Positions 1 to 16,605 are shown, numbered from the stretch's first letter. The stretch is 64,000 nt of DNA from Litomosoides sigmodontis (GCA_963070105.1 OY718808.1:3347738-3411737); one strand, 5' to 3'. Notes: generated by a model from the letters alone, not told the origin. Program-made: numbers and translations.

Positions 1-621
1 ATTGCTGTAATTAATAGCAATAATAAAATTTAATTTGCTAACAAATTACTTTCGCTGTAACTTAGCAAGCACATGCAAGAAATGTGAGCCAAAATATGAT
101 GATAGCAATCACTAGCTCACTAGTTCATTCACTAATTGTTCAGTTCAGTTCACTCAGTATCCAATAGCTCATCACTGGTTCATTTTACACATGAAAATGC
201 ATATACTTCACAATTTCAACATCTCAACTCATATCTTTTAATTGCTTAGTTGCATAATTAACTGTTTAATTTTGCTTAATACAACAATTTCATTCTGACA
301 AAATTGGTTTTTTTGTCTTGCAATTTTTTTTCTTTTCACTTTTTTTTTTGTAAACTGTTCATTTCTTCTCAGCAATTTTCGTCAAGCAAACTAATTATGC
401 ATTCGTTTCAATTTCTCCTCTAAATGCTCTTCTGTTTCATTGGATTAAAAAAAGTCAGAGATATCCTTGTACACTCTTCCAAATTTGCAATTTCTTTTCT
501 CTCCCTCTTTCTATAAAATCTAGCACCTCACTTCTTTCATATCTAAGCGTTAAAATTTACATATCGATTGAACTTACGCACTTATTGTGTTGCTATCTGT
601 TAGCGTAAAAATTTGCATAAA
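1..621. other. 5' flank of the BTB-BACK gene, non-coding
   Basis: This A+T-rich stretch holds poly-T and poly-A runs and short tetranucleotide-like words such as CACTAGTTCA. I see no exon with supported splice sites and no RNA gene. It probably contains the promoter and 5' UTR of the downstream gene. Confidence 0.5.
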
Positions 622-1357
622 ATGTCATCGACTGTACCTACGTACTCATTGTATTTCTACTATTGGTTCGTGAACGGTCGTCCGTTCGTGTCGGATATGT
701 TTGAGGCAGTTTTGGTAAAATATTTTTGAATCACTTTTATTAAACTTTTTTTCTCCATCATACACTTTACCCCTCTATCATTGATCATTGTTATCGTTCA
801 TATTCATTCATCAATTTATGCTTGGCATTATTTCCTATCGAAAATTAAATTAAAAACTTTGAACACTTTGTTGATAAAATGAGGGAATATTTTGAAAATT
901 TGAAATTTAGCTTAAACAAAAAAAAAACAAAGAACGAATTGATCCTTGCTATTTCATCATTGTTTATTAATTTACAAGGAGGAAACAACAATTACAACAA
1001 CAAAATTAATACCACTACGTGGATGCTTACGCTTCATATCAAACAATGCAAATGATCCGGTAACACTGTATGCTCATAACACTACAGCTAATGGAATGCA
1101 AGCACATTTAGCCAAAGTTGGTATTTAAAAAAATAAATAATTAAATAAATTAAATAAATTAAAATTTTAATGATTCTAAATTTTGCACAAAAAACAAATT
1201 CTTCCAATGTCAATTGTTAACAACTTACCTTACATGTTATTCAATTATTACTCAAATTTTTATGAATTTTAATTTTACTAGAAAAAAGAAATTCTTCCCA
1301 TATTCTTTGTTGGTAATTTCAATATTTTTTCAATAGTTTGTTTTTGTTGAATAATTT

Positions 1358-1388
<31 letters not shown>

Positions 1389-3769
1389 TGTTATTCAGCC
1401 TGCCATAATGATGCAAGAACAAAACAGATGGAGCGGTGGAACGGTTCAATTTCATAAGTGAGTTTGTTTTATAAGTCATAAAACGATATTGTTAATTAGT
1501 AAAAAATTGACGTTGAAATTAATTAGCAAAGAGCTTTTAGAGGTGATAATCGGGTGGAGAGTATTAATACGGCATTAGCATGCACTCATTCACTTTACAT
1601 ACGTGAACTTGTCAACAAAACTGGCATACAATCGCCGATCCTAAATTGCACCGGTCTGTTCAGTTATATGCATTTGAGGGAAGTGAAAGTGAGGTGTAAC
1701 AAATAGTTAGGCTGATGGAGTTTTATTTTATTTTATTTTTACCATTTGTAATATTCCTTTTTTTTTCTCTTTTATAAGTTGCATTATTGCACAATTTGAA
1801 ATGTTGTCGAAGTCAAAAAAAAAAAAAAAGTTCACTTCTGTCACGTATGCACGTATTTAGACATTTCCGCCTTTTTAACATTTGATTTACATACTTTGCC
1901 AGTAATGAGAGCAAAATAATGTTTAGTGTAATGCTATTATTATTTTTTTTTTACTATTCTAAATTCAAATATTTTACAAAAAAAATTTTTTTCCATTATT
2001 AGTTTAGAAATTAAATCGAACTGTAAATTTAAGCAGGACAGTTACGCGTATGTAAGTTTTTAGCATTACCATTTCACTGGCATTCAATCAAGGCAACAAT
2101 TCATTTCATGCGCACCGGATCACTTCAAATTGACGCGACAGCGATACGAGATATGGTTCAGGTTGTTTCATTACCCGTTCAAGCAGTAAATGAAAAACCG
2201 CAGTTTGTGAATTTTAGGAAGAGAGTTTAAATTAAATGCGTTTAATGAAGATTTAAATGGAGAACATTTGTGGTGATTGTTGTGTCGTTTAGTGTGCGAT
2301 GTTCTTTCGCATTTCACAGCTAAGTCGTCTGGTGGAAGCATTCTTGCGTCAACGATCAATGAGACCGGAAACGGTATTGGAAGCATACAAAGCTATTTTT
2401 CACGTAATAGTTTGCCTTGAGAAATCTATTAAATCAGTTGCTCAATCAATCAATGCTTGATTATAGCTAATTACAGAGATAATCAGTGAATTAGCACAGA
2501 ATTATTAATAGTTGATTGTAGAAGAGGGCCGACTAGCACTTGTTCATAAGTACCACACTGTTTGAAACTTTCTAGGATGAGCAAATGATGCGTTGCGTAA
2601 CTTATGATACTCAAAAAATTGTTTGTGAAAATATGGTGCACTATCTTCCGTCGTACATCGAAGAGGCAATCAAAAATGAACGAAGCACGTTGACGGTAAC
2701 TTTTCCGTAAAACTCATTTCAATAATACTACCTCATTCTTGCTATCGTTGTTCAACACACTTCAAATTCCTATCCTTGTGATTCACAAAAAGCTTTCCTG
2801 AAAATTAAAGGTAAGACGAGTGATATGGGTGAGAGAAAAGCGAACTAAATTAGATATGAAAATCTAATTAATTCAAAATATACGAGTATTCTAATGAATA
2901 CAAATATACGATAATTACTACAAATACAAATATTAGTATGTTAATGTACATTATATTTGTATTAATTAGATTTCTATCTAAACTAGCCAATGAAATACAC
3001 ATAGTATGAATTTTAACTATTTTAGCATTTGCATTGCTATCCGAATGTTTTTGAGAAATTTAATCGCTTCCATAATGTTTTGCAATTATTAAAAAGTTTT
3101 AATTGGCTAATAACAATATGAAATTGACAATGAGCATAAGAGTGATGCTCTGTTAGAAAGTACTGTTATAAAAGATTGGAAATTTTTAGCTAATGACGAG
3201 CAATGAGCTGTACTGTTTGCTTTCACGTGACGCTCATCGTTTACGCTTCAATCAACGAGAGTACGAAGATGCTGCTTGTCAACGTTTGCAAGTGGTGATG
3301 CGTTGGGTACGATTTCAAGAAAAATCACATCAAATTTACAACAGTCCGGCACACGATGTTCAATCCACTTCATTCGCCAAAGCTGTTCGACTCTTTAGCT
3401 GCGTGCATTTTGAGCACATGCGACCTGAAACTCGTCGGCATTTTGCCAATTATTTGAGTAGCGTAAGTTCCACACCACACCACCATCCCAATGAATTTCA
3501 CTACAAATCTGAAATGCAAAAATAAATTGAAAGAAAAAAAAAATAAGGAAGAGAAATTTGACTAGTTGCAGTTATCAAATAATATGTACATGCTTGCTGC
3601 TCGACCTTATCTGCCAGATATTCAATGAAAAATCAATTGCGAAAATTTTAAGCATACAATAGGGTAACACTTCAACTATACCATTTTCATTATTCATTCC
3701 TAAATATGATAGAATGTTTTCTTTTTTTTTTTAAATCACCTATATAATACATTTACTTAGACTAATTAA
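622..3769 (+). CDS. BTB-BACK domain protein (kelch-less)
   Basis: Nine exons join in phase: 622-714, 979-1059, 1399-1457, 1541-1695, 2064-2185, 2320-2403, 2576-2695, 3190-3462 and a tiny last exon near 3761-3769, giving about 331 aa. Residues ~80-170 read as a BTB/POZ fold: the dimerisation core (THSLYIRELV) is followed by the typical strand-helix segment HFMRTGSLQIDATAIRDMVQ. The next exons look like a BACK helical region, ending with HMRPETRRHFANYLSS. No kelch repeats follow. Many BTB-BACK proteins are substrate adaptors for Cullin-3 ubiquitin ligases, so this role is inferred from the family. The start is the first ATG of the 5'-most in-phase exon. The last exon is the weakest part: acceptor ACTTAG then ACT AAT TAA. 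The divergent sequence prevents an ortholog call. Confidence 0.68.
1359..1386. repeat. (CT)n microsatellite
   Basis: About 14 CT units lie directly before an exon acceptor of the BTB-BACK gene and may act as its pyrimidine tract. Confidence 0.9.
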
Positions 3770-5051
3770 GGTGAAATGATCCGGTTCACTTCTAAAATGA
3801 TTTGTGAAGCGACGAATCCGGTTGCATACAGTGGAAGTTTTGATCACGAAACTTACACATGATCATATCTCCAAATTTTCGTTTCTTTTTTTTGTGTGTG
3901 TTTTAGTAGTTGAAAAAAATGTTACGCCTAAATAATCCTGTAAAATTTCACGGATTATTTAGGATTTAAGGATTGAGCGAGAGAGAGAGAGAAAGACTAT
4001 TTTCTAATGTTGAGAGAGAGAGAGAAAGACTATTTTCTAATGTTTCTGATAATTATAACAAAAAAAAAGAATTTCTTTTTTTGCGCTTCATTCCCATCCC
4101 AATTTCAGAATTCACATTCTACTCCTCTACTGATATGATAGTGTAATGCTCCTCATTATTCTAATTTTATTCCATTCATTTCTCTAGCACAATTTGCTAC
4201 ACCTAAATTTTTCTAAATAAATGAAACAATTAATCGTCGGTGTTGTTTTTACCTATCTAGCGACGATCAGTGAATAAAGTAAATTTTCTTTGAAAAATTA
4301 TATCACAATGAACTGAATTGAACTGAAAATGCAATGAAACGAGAATAGAAGGTAAATTAGTGCTGAAAAGATCGGAACAAAACTAATCTTTTCAATGGAT
4401 GAATAATACCAAAGAAGTTAAAGCTCTAGCACTTTTGTTTTTTTTTTAACCTTAATAGAAATCAAAAGTGAGCGGTAAAAATGAACGACAAAAGGTGTGA
4501 ACGGAAAACAGCAAAGTAGTAACAGTGTGAGGAGTTTGAAAAGAAAAAAGAAGGCTGATTACGATGAAATTTAAAACAATGTATGAACAAATAGTCTATG
4601 CTATTGATCATTGATCACTTATCACTTTGCTAGAGTGATTTTGGTGATACTAGCAACTTCCATCTAGATTTATATTGCAATATATTGTTCCTTTTGAATA
4701 TTACAGCTATTATTCTACTAGGTGCTATCATTGCTACCATGAAATTATGACTTTGGACGCACAATTTCACAGTGTCTACGTAAGTGTGAGAAACGGACGT
4801 GCGTCGGTTTTAACCGATTGCAGATTTGAATGTTCTTCGGTATAAGGGAAAGAGGAAGGGGAGAGGGAGGAAGATTTCTTTTGCTAAATGGGTTAGTTAT
4901 CAGACTAGATATGAGTGTCCGTGATAAGATTAAGTTGGAATTGAATAGCTGAATGGATAGGAATTGGATAGTTTGATTTCATCTTTGACAGATAATTTTT
5001 TGCCATATTTAGCGCATGCGCAGTAGATAATTTGTAGAATATTCTGTTACG
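3770..5051. other. Intergenic region between BTB-BACK gene and USP39
   Basis: No supported exon is seen. The region has a 33-bp tandem duplication at 3979-4044 and otherwise holds the 3' flank of one gene and the promoter of the next. Short open stretches (for example 3771-3861) have no convincing splice partners. Confidence 0.5.
3979..4044. repeat. 33-bp perfect tandem duplication
   Basis: Two identical 33-bp units, 3979-4011 and 4012-4044, each have seven GA dinucleotides followed by AAAGACTATTTTCTAATGTT. The perfect identity suggests a recent slippage or unequal exchange event. Confidence 0.92.
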
Positions 5052-8000
5052 ATGGTTACAACAAGGAATAGAAAGCGCGAAGATGAAAGTAACGATAATA
5101 AGGTATTGGTTTACTCTGTTGGAATATTTATCAATGAAACATTTTATCACCACTTAGCATTATTGGTTTTTTTTCCTTGGTGCTTACACGAGGCTTTTCT
5201 GCCTTTTTTTCCATTGTTTTTATTGTTACCATCATTTTTGCTCTTCGTTTTTGCAACAAGGTGACTTTTTGCTGATGTTATTGCTAAAGTGGGGAGGAGG
5301 AAAGAAGTATTTCATTCATGAATATCAAAATTTTCTGTAATTTTCAGGCTGAACGCAATGAAAATCATCGGAATGGTGAACAAGGTGCTGAAACTACAAA
5401 AGAAATGATGCCGGTAAGAATATACATTGTTAATACTGGTCAGGTTTTTCTTGTCAGTCAGAAATGTTATACTTTTGCACCTCTTCAGGGTGTTTCTGCA
5501 AGTAATGAAGAAGGCGAACTGGTAGAAACTGAGAATGGCAGTGGGTGTCACCAAGCGATAACTAAAGCTGGTAATTTTTAGGTTATTCTTAAGTTTTGTG
5601 TTTCGCATTCCTCAAAATTTAAGTGATGTATTATCTAGAGGGAGACGTTAGACTTTGTTATATTAATAGCTGCAGATAAAATGCAAAGTGAGTTGTCGAG
5701 GAAGAGTCGGAAGGAAGATTCTAATAGTAATGTAAGGGATAGGAAACGTAGGCGGTCACGGTCAACAGATTCTGGCAGTGATGCAAGTCGAGATGATTCA
5801 AGAACACGGTCGAAACGCAGGCATTCAAGTCGTAAGGACACCAAGTCATCAAAAAAGGTATATTTGTTACCTTGCATGCTATATATCTGTGGTCAACCAT
5901 TAGAGTTTTATTCAATCATGTGCCAATCAGTTGAAAATTTTAAATAGAAAAATGGTTGTGCTAAACACGAAAATTGAAATAGATGCTCTCATTTACGATG
6001 TTAATAATTATTGCGTTTATAGTACTCGAAAAGCGAGAAACGTCGTCGTTCTTCTGCAGAAAAAGAAAAAAGAAATGATACCAGTGAAATTCTGGATGGT
6101 ATACTTCACATTCCTCTTCTATACCATCGTTTTTTAATTCAACATTTCCAATTACATTCAACGCTTTTTCAAATATCTTTGAAATTAGCCGAATTTGTAG
6201 CATGTACATACATTTGTTTGAGGAATTTTAATTGTAGGGTCAATCTCAAGAATGAAATTGGAGACTGAAGTGAATGATGCAAATTCAGAGCGAAATAGTA
6301 CAGTCACCGTCAAAAAAGAACCAACAGCAAGAGAACTAGAAATCGTCAGGCTGCTGAAGGAAGAGCAAGAGCATCCAGAGCTACTTGATGCCGATAATGA
6401 TGCGGTTTGGTCATTGAAAAAGGCGCAAATTGAAAAACCAAGTCGGCAGTGCCCTTATTTGGATACTATTGATAGGTTTACTCTTCAAATTCATTCTCTT
6501 TACTTTGCAGTGTCTAGATTCTGCAGTAAGATTTCTATTCCATTTTGGCTACTCAACATTTATTTTTGCAGATGTGCATTGGATTTCGATTTCGAGAAGC
6601 TATGTTCCGTTTCATTATCCCACATAAATGTTTACGCTTGCATGGTTTGCGGCAAATATTTCCAGGTGAATTTTATAACAGAGAAGATTTATTGAGGTTA
6701 CTTGAGTTTTACTGAAGATAGTGTAGTCAGGAGAAGCTTGTTTATAAGATCATATTTTTAATTATTTCAAGTTCATTTGCAGGGCCGAGGCACGAGCACC
6801 CATGCCTACACCCATTCACTGGATACTAACCACAGAGTTTTCCTGAATCTGAGCACTTTGAAGTTTTATTGTTTGCCAGACAATTATGAAATCATAGATC
6901 CATCGCTGGATGACATCAAGGTTGTTATTCTATGCTTGTTTGTTGGAAAGACTATCAGTTTTTATTAAATTGTTTCTGAAAAGGATTTAACATGGGTTTT
7001 CTTAGTATGTGCTGAAACCAACTTACATGACAAAGTACATCATGGAAATCGATAAGATGGGAAAGATGGCGCGAGCTTTCGATGGAACAACTTATCACCC
7101 AGGTGTTGTAGGTCTGAACAATATTAAGGCCAATGACTATGAAAATGTGGTGTTACATGTAAGTCATTATTCTGAAGTTTTTTTGGCTTTCAGTACAATA
7201 CTTATTCTTCACATTAGTAATTGTCATTTGCTTAAAATGTTTCAGGCACTTTCGCATGTTCCACCCCTTAGAGATTACTTCTTGCGTGACGAAAATTACA
7301 TAAATATAAAAAGGCCACCTGGTGATAAGTTAACATTGTTGCCGAAGCGGTTTGGTGAATTAATCAGAAAGTTATGGAATCCAAAGGCTTTCAAAGCGCA
7401 TGTTTCACCTCATGAAATGCTGCAGGCCAGTGTATTATGCAGCAACAAGAAATTTCAAATCACCAAACAAGGTTCGTTTTGTTTTGAAAAGTGATTATAT
7501 GCACAAAAACATAACTATTTAAACGATTCAAGAAAACGATAACTTTTTGAAGTGAAGACAGTTTAGTCGTATCTCTTAGTCAGCACTTTATTTTAAAAAA
7601 TTGCAGGTGATGCAGCCGAGTTCTTGAATTTTTTGCTGAATACCCTTCACATAGCGTTGAACGGTACGCGTAAGACATCATCATCAATTATCTACAAGAT
7701 ATTTCGGGGTCGGCTGCATGAATTTACACGGAAAGTAATACCGGTGGAAACAACCGAAGAGGCCCGGAAGAGTTTGTTAGAAACTGATGAATATAAAGGT
7801 GCTTCTTTGCAAATCGTGTCGAATATTTCATTACCAATTGATGCCGTTTTTTTCGACAGTTGGAAATTCATTGATAAATCTCCTTCTTTCAGAGAAGAAA
7901 CTGGAAATTCCATTTCTTTACCTTACATTGGACTTACCGGCTGCCCCCTTATATCGGGACGAATTGTTGCAGAATATTATTCCACAAGTGCCACTTTCTG

Positions 8001-9028
8001 TGCTCTTGACTAAATTTAATGGAGCTACTGAAAAGGTTACTTTCCTTTTCTCTTTACAGTTTTTTTTCTCATAAATGGTCTTAATTATAGAACCATTTGT
8101 AACTACGTCTACTAAAATTCCTTTACTTGATCATTTCAGTATACGTACTGTTACAGGAATATAAAACATACAGTGAAAACTTCATGAAGCGTTTTCAACT
8201 GGTTCGTCTGCCACCTTATTTAATTATAACTTACAAAAGATTTCATAAGAATCAGTGGTTCGTCGAAAAAAACCCCACAATTGTCAACTTTCCTATAAGG
8301 TAATCAATAAAGGATTTTTTCATACGCAAGTGATTAATCCATTCATTCACTCATTTGGCATGTAATTGAGCAGTGGTTCAGACTTTGGACGTTTTGATGA
8401 GTTGAATTCACGCTGACGACTTTATAATTTTCAAAACGGCGCAAACAGGAAGTTGTTGTGATGTAAATTCTCTGTTTCAGCAATGTTGACTTGTATGATT
8501 GTTTGGCGGAAGAGGTGCGTTCCATGCATAAATATACAACCTATGATCTCGTTTCAAATATTGTTCATGATGGCCCGCCATCATCTGGCTCCTACCGTAT
8601 TCAGATTCTCCACAATGTTAGTTGTTTTGTGTGGCAGATTTTCATTTAATGGTTGGTGTACGACTCTTTCCTTTCGATTCCTCAATCGAGAAGCATTATA
8701 TACAATTGCTGTGTTATTTTTAGGGTACCCAGAAATGGTATGAACTGGAAGATTTGCACGTGAAAGAAATACTACCGCAGATGATTACGCTGGCCGAATC
8801 TTACATACAGGTTGTCAGATTTGTTAGTTCTTTCAGTTTTACCGGTTGCGAATGCGTGACGTATGATTGTATTTGGATTGCATTTGTATCACTGTGAACA
8901 AAAATTAACCGAAAATTTCTCTAAAAAAACTTTAGATTTGGCGTTTGAATACTTCGAAAACACGTGAACAGCGTGCTGGTGAGACAGAAGAGGGTGAAGA
9001 AGAAGCACCTAATGAAATGGAACAATAG
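5052..9028 (+). CDS. usp39: USP39, U4/U6.U5 tri-snRNP-associated pseudo-deubiquitinase
   Basis: Sixteen exons join in phase to about 701 aa: 5052-5102, 5348-5413, 5489-5570, 5670-5857, 6023-6098, 6238-6475, 6572-6665, 6783-6920, 7006-7158, 7246-7471, 7607-7798, 7893-8035, 8157-8299, 8481-8616, 8724-8810, 8936-9028. The first ~200 residues are Arg/Ser/Lys/Glu-rich. A zf-UBP domain follows (ACMVCGKYFQGRG, HAYTHS, TLKFYCLPDNYEI), then a USP-fold domain with hallmark USP39 strings (VGLNNIKANDYENVVLHAL, FKAHVSPHEMLQA, EKNPTIVNFPI). The Cys box has NDYEN where active USPs have a catalytic Cys, and the His box reads SGSY instead of SGHY, so it should not cleave ubiquitin. The family (yeast Sad1) keeps the tri-snRNP stable before spliceosome activation in the nucleus. 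It converges on the acyltransferase gene 425 bp downstream. The identification is very secure; the N-terminal exon choice is less so. Confidence 0.95.
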
Positions 9029-9452
9029 TTTTTATTCAAATCGGTTTTTTGATATTTATGTAAAATGAAGAATTTTGTCTAGTTTCCAACTCGCGCAATG
9101 AATTTTGCATATTTTTTCTGTCGCATATCTTTATCCTGGCAATTCTATATCACTTCGTTTTTCTGAAAAAAGGACATACAAGAGATCTTTGGTCATATAA
9201 GTTTTTGGGCGTTAGTTTTAGCATGCCTGAATTAATGAAGTAAAATTCCTCCACTTTAAAGTTGTGTCCCCTAATTTTATCAGATGTTAATAAAATGAAG
9301 TCCTAGAAAAATCACGATTTTGCTTCTTTAAGAAATAGAAAAATCGTGTGAAAATGTCAACATGGCTTTCATACAATATAAAAGAATTTATAACAAATGA
9401 AGTTGTTGGATTGTGCCTTGAAAGTCGTAAAGCTAAATTAGCAAAGAAAATG
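9029..9452. other. Convergent 3' flanks of usp39 and lclat1
   Basis: This 424-bp gap separates two genes that face each other. A candidate polyadenylation signal AATAAA lies at 9289-9294 for usp39. Nothing else coding is seen. Confidence 0.5.
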
Positions 9453-13044
<3,592 letters not shown>

Positions 13045-13879
13045 CACGCACGCTGAAATTTGTAATTCTTTTTCCTTCAATCTTCTTGCTTCTCTTTTCC
13101 AGCGCGAATTTGCCGGAAAGCACTGCTCGCCTTTTGAAAGCACTTTGAAAGAAGTGCTTTTGAGAAGGATATGAAGTGATTTGCTGCCAACTTGTCACAA
13201 TTTCTCTTTTACTACTAACAGTGTATCCTACAGTATACTTTTGCGGTATGCTTACAAGACACCTACTGCTTCAGTGTATTTTACAGTATGCTTGCTTTAC
13301 AAAAATTGCATTTTACATCCTGTCATTTGGCGGATTCTGTGCATAATTTTCACCCACCGTAATCACTCCCACTCATCTCAAGGAAAACAAACGAGAGCTT
13401 CGCGCTGCACAATTAATTATCATAGCAATCAATTGTCCCCTAAACAAATTATCAAAGGTCATGGCAGTGAACGGTTAAGTTTGAAGTGCCTTGCTTTGGA
13501 TTTGTTGATCATTAGCACCAATTTTTAACAAATTATTAAAAAATTTATTTGAAATATTTATGCTAAATCCACTCATCGATTAATCCACATCTGTTGAATG
13601 AAACTGAAACGTCAACATTAGATTTTCACTTAACTTTGTTAGCCAAATGATGAAATCATTCCTGTCAAAGAATGAATGATAAGATTCAACCATCCAACAA
13701 ACAGATGATGTGGCCAAATTAAAACTGTTGATGAGATGACCGCAATAAACGGATGATTTGTTAATTCGGATAATGATGACACGCTCTTGACTGCAATTCG
13801 TCGTTGGCCTAGTTTTAATCATATAATTTAACTTATTTCTTCAACTAATTTTTTTCCTACTTTCACGCATATACACATA

Positions 13880-13933
<54 letters not shown>

Positions 13934-14167
13934 ATGTTCATGTAATTTAGGGCTCATGCTTTTCTACTATTTTTACCATTAATAAATTTGAAATTTCAAA
14001 TGCTAAGAATGTCATTTGTTCCATTCCTTTCAATTCAAAAAAAAAAAAGTGAAAATGATAGATTATGAATGAATGTATTCGGTTATAAAAAAAAAATCTA
14101 ACCAAAAAAATTGTATAAATTTCGTAGTTTTCCAAAAATTTCATTCAAAGTGCGCGAAGCGGTCGTT
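13045..14167. other. Divergent intergenic region with a (CA)n tract
   Basis: It separates the minus-strand acyltransferase gene from the plus-strand membrane-protein gene and should hold both promoters. It contains (CA)n at 13881-13929. A minus-strand hydrophobic open stretch at 13639-13808 (TNHPFIAVISSTVLIWPHHL) starts after an AG and ends at a stop, but I found no partner exons for it. Confidence 0.45.
13881..13929. repeat. (CA)n microsatellite
   Basis: About 24 CA units lie in the intergenic region left of the membrane-protein gene. Confidence 0.95.
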
Positions 14168-14607
14168 ATGTTTCGGAAAATTTATCCTCTATTCTTCATT
14201 TCTGCTCCGATATTAGCTGCACAGTTAAAAGATAACTATCCGGTAGTGGATGTTTTCAGTTTGTAAATCAATTTAATATTTATTAGATTAATGAGAGGAA
14301 AAAAAAGCCACACTTCTGTGTTATTTGAAAAATTTTTGAGCTAATTATTTATCAAATTTGATTTCAGGACAAAAGATATGGCATTAAGTAAAAATTAATA
14401 TTAATAATGTGAATTTTGAGGAAACAATTTCAATTGCTCCGCAAAATAATAATCATGAAATATCAACTATTAATAAAGTAATTCGAATCACATACATTGC
14501 AACGCTTACACTGATGGGCATCTCTGCTACTGCAATGTTCATCAGAACTATTCGCCATTATCAGGTTAAATGAAACTTATCCTTTCATTCCTTTTCTTCC
14601 TTCCGCT

Positions 14608-14639
<32 letters not shown>

Positions 14640-16605
14640 TTTACCCTCACTCACTCATTCGTTGTGTGCATGTGTTGCTAGTTCAATTGTTAAATAGAAT
14701 TAATTTCAAAAAAAAAATCGCAATAACAATATTTTAACTTATTAAATTAAAAATTTGAATACTTGAATAAATATAATTTGTGTTATAAAGTCGAAAAAAA
14801 AGCGCCCATCTCAGTCAATTTTGCTAAATATGATTGCATTATGATACAGCTAAGCATCGTTTTTTTTTTCTTTCTTTTAGAGAAGAATATCAGTGATATT
14901 TGTTATTATTTCTTTATTATTCATGCTACTTAATTCAAGTAATTATTTATCTAAAATTGTCAGTTGCAATTTTTTTTCCCCACTTCTATTGCACTGCACT
15001 TTTTTGATATGAAAATAGTTGATAGCAAAGAACAACGTTCTACCTTCCAAACATTCATTAGCAGCATAATCACAAGCTGAAATGAGAAAGAATACTTTGC
15101 GATTGCTGAAATATTGATAGGTTGAATTTAAGTTAGCCTGAAATAGTCTGTTATTTTTGTTAGATATCAAATTCAAATCACTTCTCATCAAATATGCACC
15201 ACACCGAAACAATAATAAGACATTTCAAATTACAGTTTCCATACTACCTTATTTCAGCTATGAACAGCGTTGCTAATATACTACGCAAAGTTGTTGATCG
15301 TTTGTTTTTTCTGACCTGTTCAGTTGTGATATATGAGCTTTCATTACGAGTTAACACGTAGAAGATACTATTGCCTATCAGTTTATCCAAATGTAGCCAA
15401 TTGTGTTGGACAAAAATGACCGTAGGCTAATGATGATGCTCAATAATAATAGTGATAAGTTAGGCAAGTCAATCTGTGCTAGCAAAACACGTGCTGCAGT
15501 TTCGTGACTTATTTTAGCAAAAGAAAAAAAGGTCACGTTGCAGCGTGCTCAAAAACGATTCGACGTGAAGTGTCGCTCACCAGAATCCACTGTTGTTGAA
15601 TCATCACGCACTTCTCAGACGGACAAAAACCCGAATGCAAATGAAAAGCAAGACGAATCCACCGTTGCTTCCATCGATTCAAGATCCGAATCTGGCCTAG
15701 GATTGGAGCCAGTAAGGTTTGTAGGAAATTTTCAGGATATCAGTTCAAAATTCACCAACACTTCAGCAATAATTTATCAAACGACTAACAATAATGTAAT
15801 TTAGAAATCAAGTGATTTCCCGACCGTGATGCCATCCAAATCTCGAAGTAGTGCTGGACAGGATGATGACTTGAACAATCACGTAATTTCGCTTGCTAAC
15901 ATTTGTTTGTCAACACGAATAGTATTTACTTCCAACTAAAGAAAAGAAAATTCATACAAGGAGAAATCAAATTAATTTTACAGTAATTTTTGATAAAAAA
16001 AAATCTGAGATAAATCTCTGTGAAGAACAAAAAAGAAAATCCACGTAATTTAGATTTGCATTTATCTACCTATTTATAGATATATATTACTGTTATATCC
16101 CTAAAAAATCAGTAGCGATATATTTCGCACATATTTCTACTACATATAAATAAAAAAAAATAACATAGTGCATGATAATAATGATTTAGCCATCTTCCGT
16201 TTATAGATGTCACCAATGATCCGGAAGCAACGAACCGGATGGGATGATGTCGAAATGCTTCATCATGGTCTCATCAACTGGTTAGTAGCCATTTGCCTAA
16301 CTACCTCAAATATATTTCTTAAAAAGATTGCCGACAAATCTTCACTGTTATTTGTTTATAAAAAATTTTTCCGAACACAAAAAATTAAAAACATGAACAT
16401 AGAAGAACAAATGCGTTCCAGTTATTGTGTACGAGCAGCATTGCCAGAAAGCACTAATCCTTCAACAACAATCAATACTGGCAACACATACAATCGTAAA
16501 ATGACTACCTTAAAGTCCAGCAATCATCATACCACTTCTATCAAATCTGAATCAGTGCAAAGTGCACATTCTGATCACTCCAACGATATTCACAAATCAA
16601 TTTAA
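14168..16605 (+). CDS. Unrecognised membrane protein with Ser/Thr-rich tail
   Basis: I do not recognise this gene. Six exons keep phase through to a stop: 14168-14242, 14421-14564, 14881-14938, 15518-15711, 15805-15882 and 16207-16605, giving 315 aa. The first exon looks like a signal peptide (MFRKIYPLFFISAPILAAQL). Two hydrophobic helices follow (ITYIATLTLMGISATAMFI and ISVIFVIISLLFMLL). The remaining ~220 residues are polar, charged and rich in Ser, Thr, Asn and Lys, probably a cytoplasmic tail. The acceptor of the second exon (TTTTGAG) is weak. The last three exons have strong splice sites and long open frames and are the best supported part. It could be a fast-evolving nematode-specific receptor-like or scaffold protein, but no function is claimed. 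Confidence 0.5.
14605..14640. repeat. (CT)n microsatellite
   Basis: A CT-rich tract with imperfect left end lies in an intron of the membrane-protein gene. Confidence 0.85.

Noticed and set aside
13181..13528. 115-codon plus-strand open frame
   Set aside because: It shows no domain and no splice or start context, and lies in the promoter region of the divergent pair.
15260..15365. Plus-strand stretch MNSVANILRKVVDRLFFLTC resembling a ligand-gated channel fourth helix
   Set aside because: It cannot be joined in phase to the neighbouring exons and no other channel segments are present.
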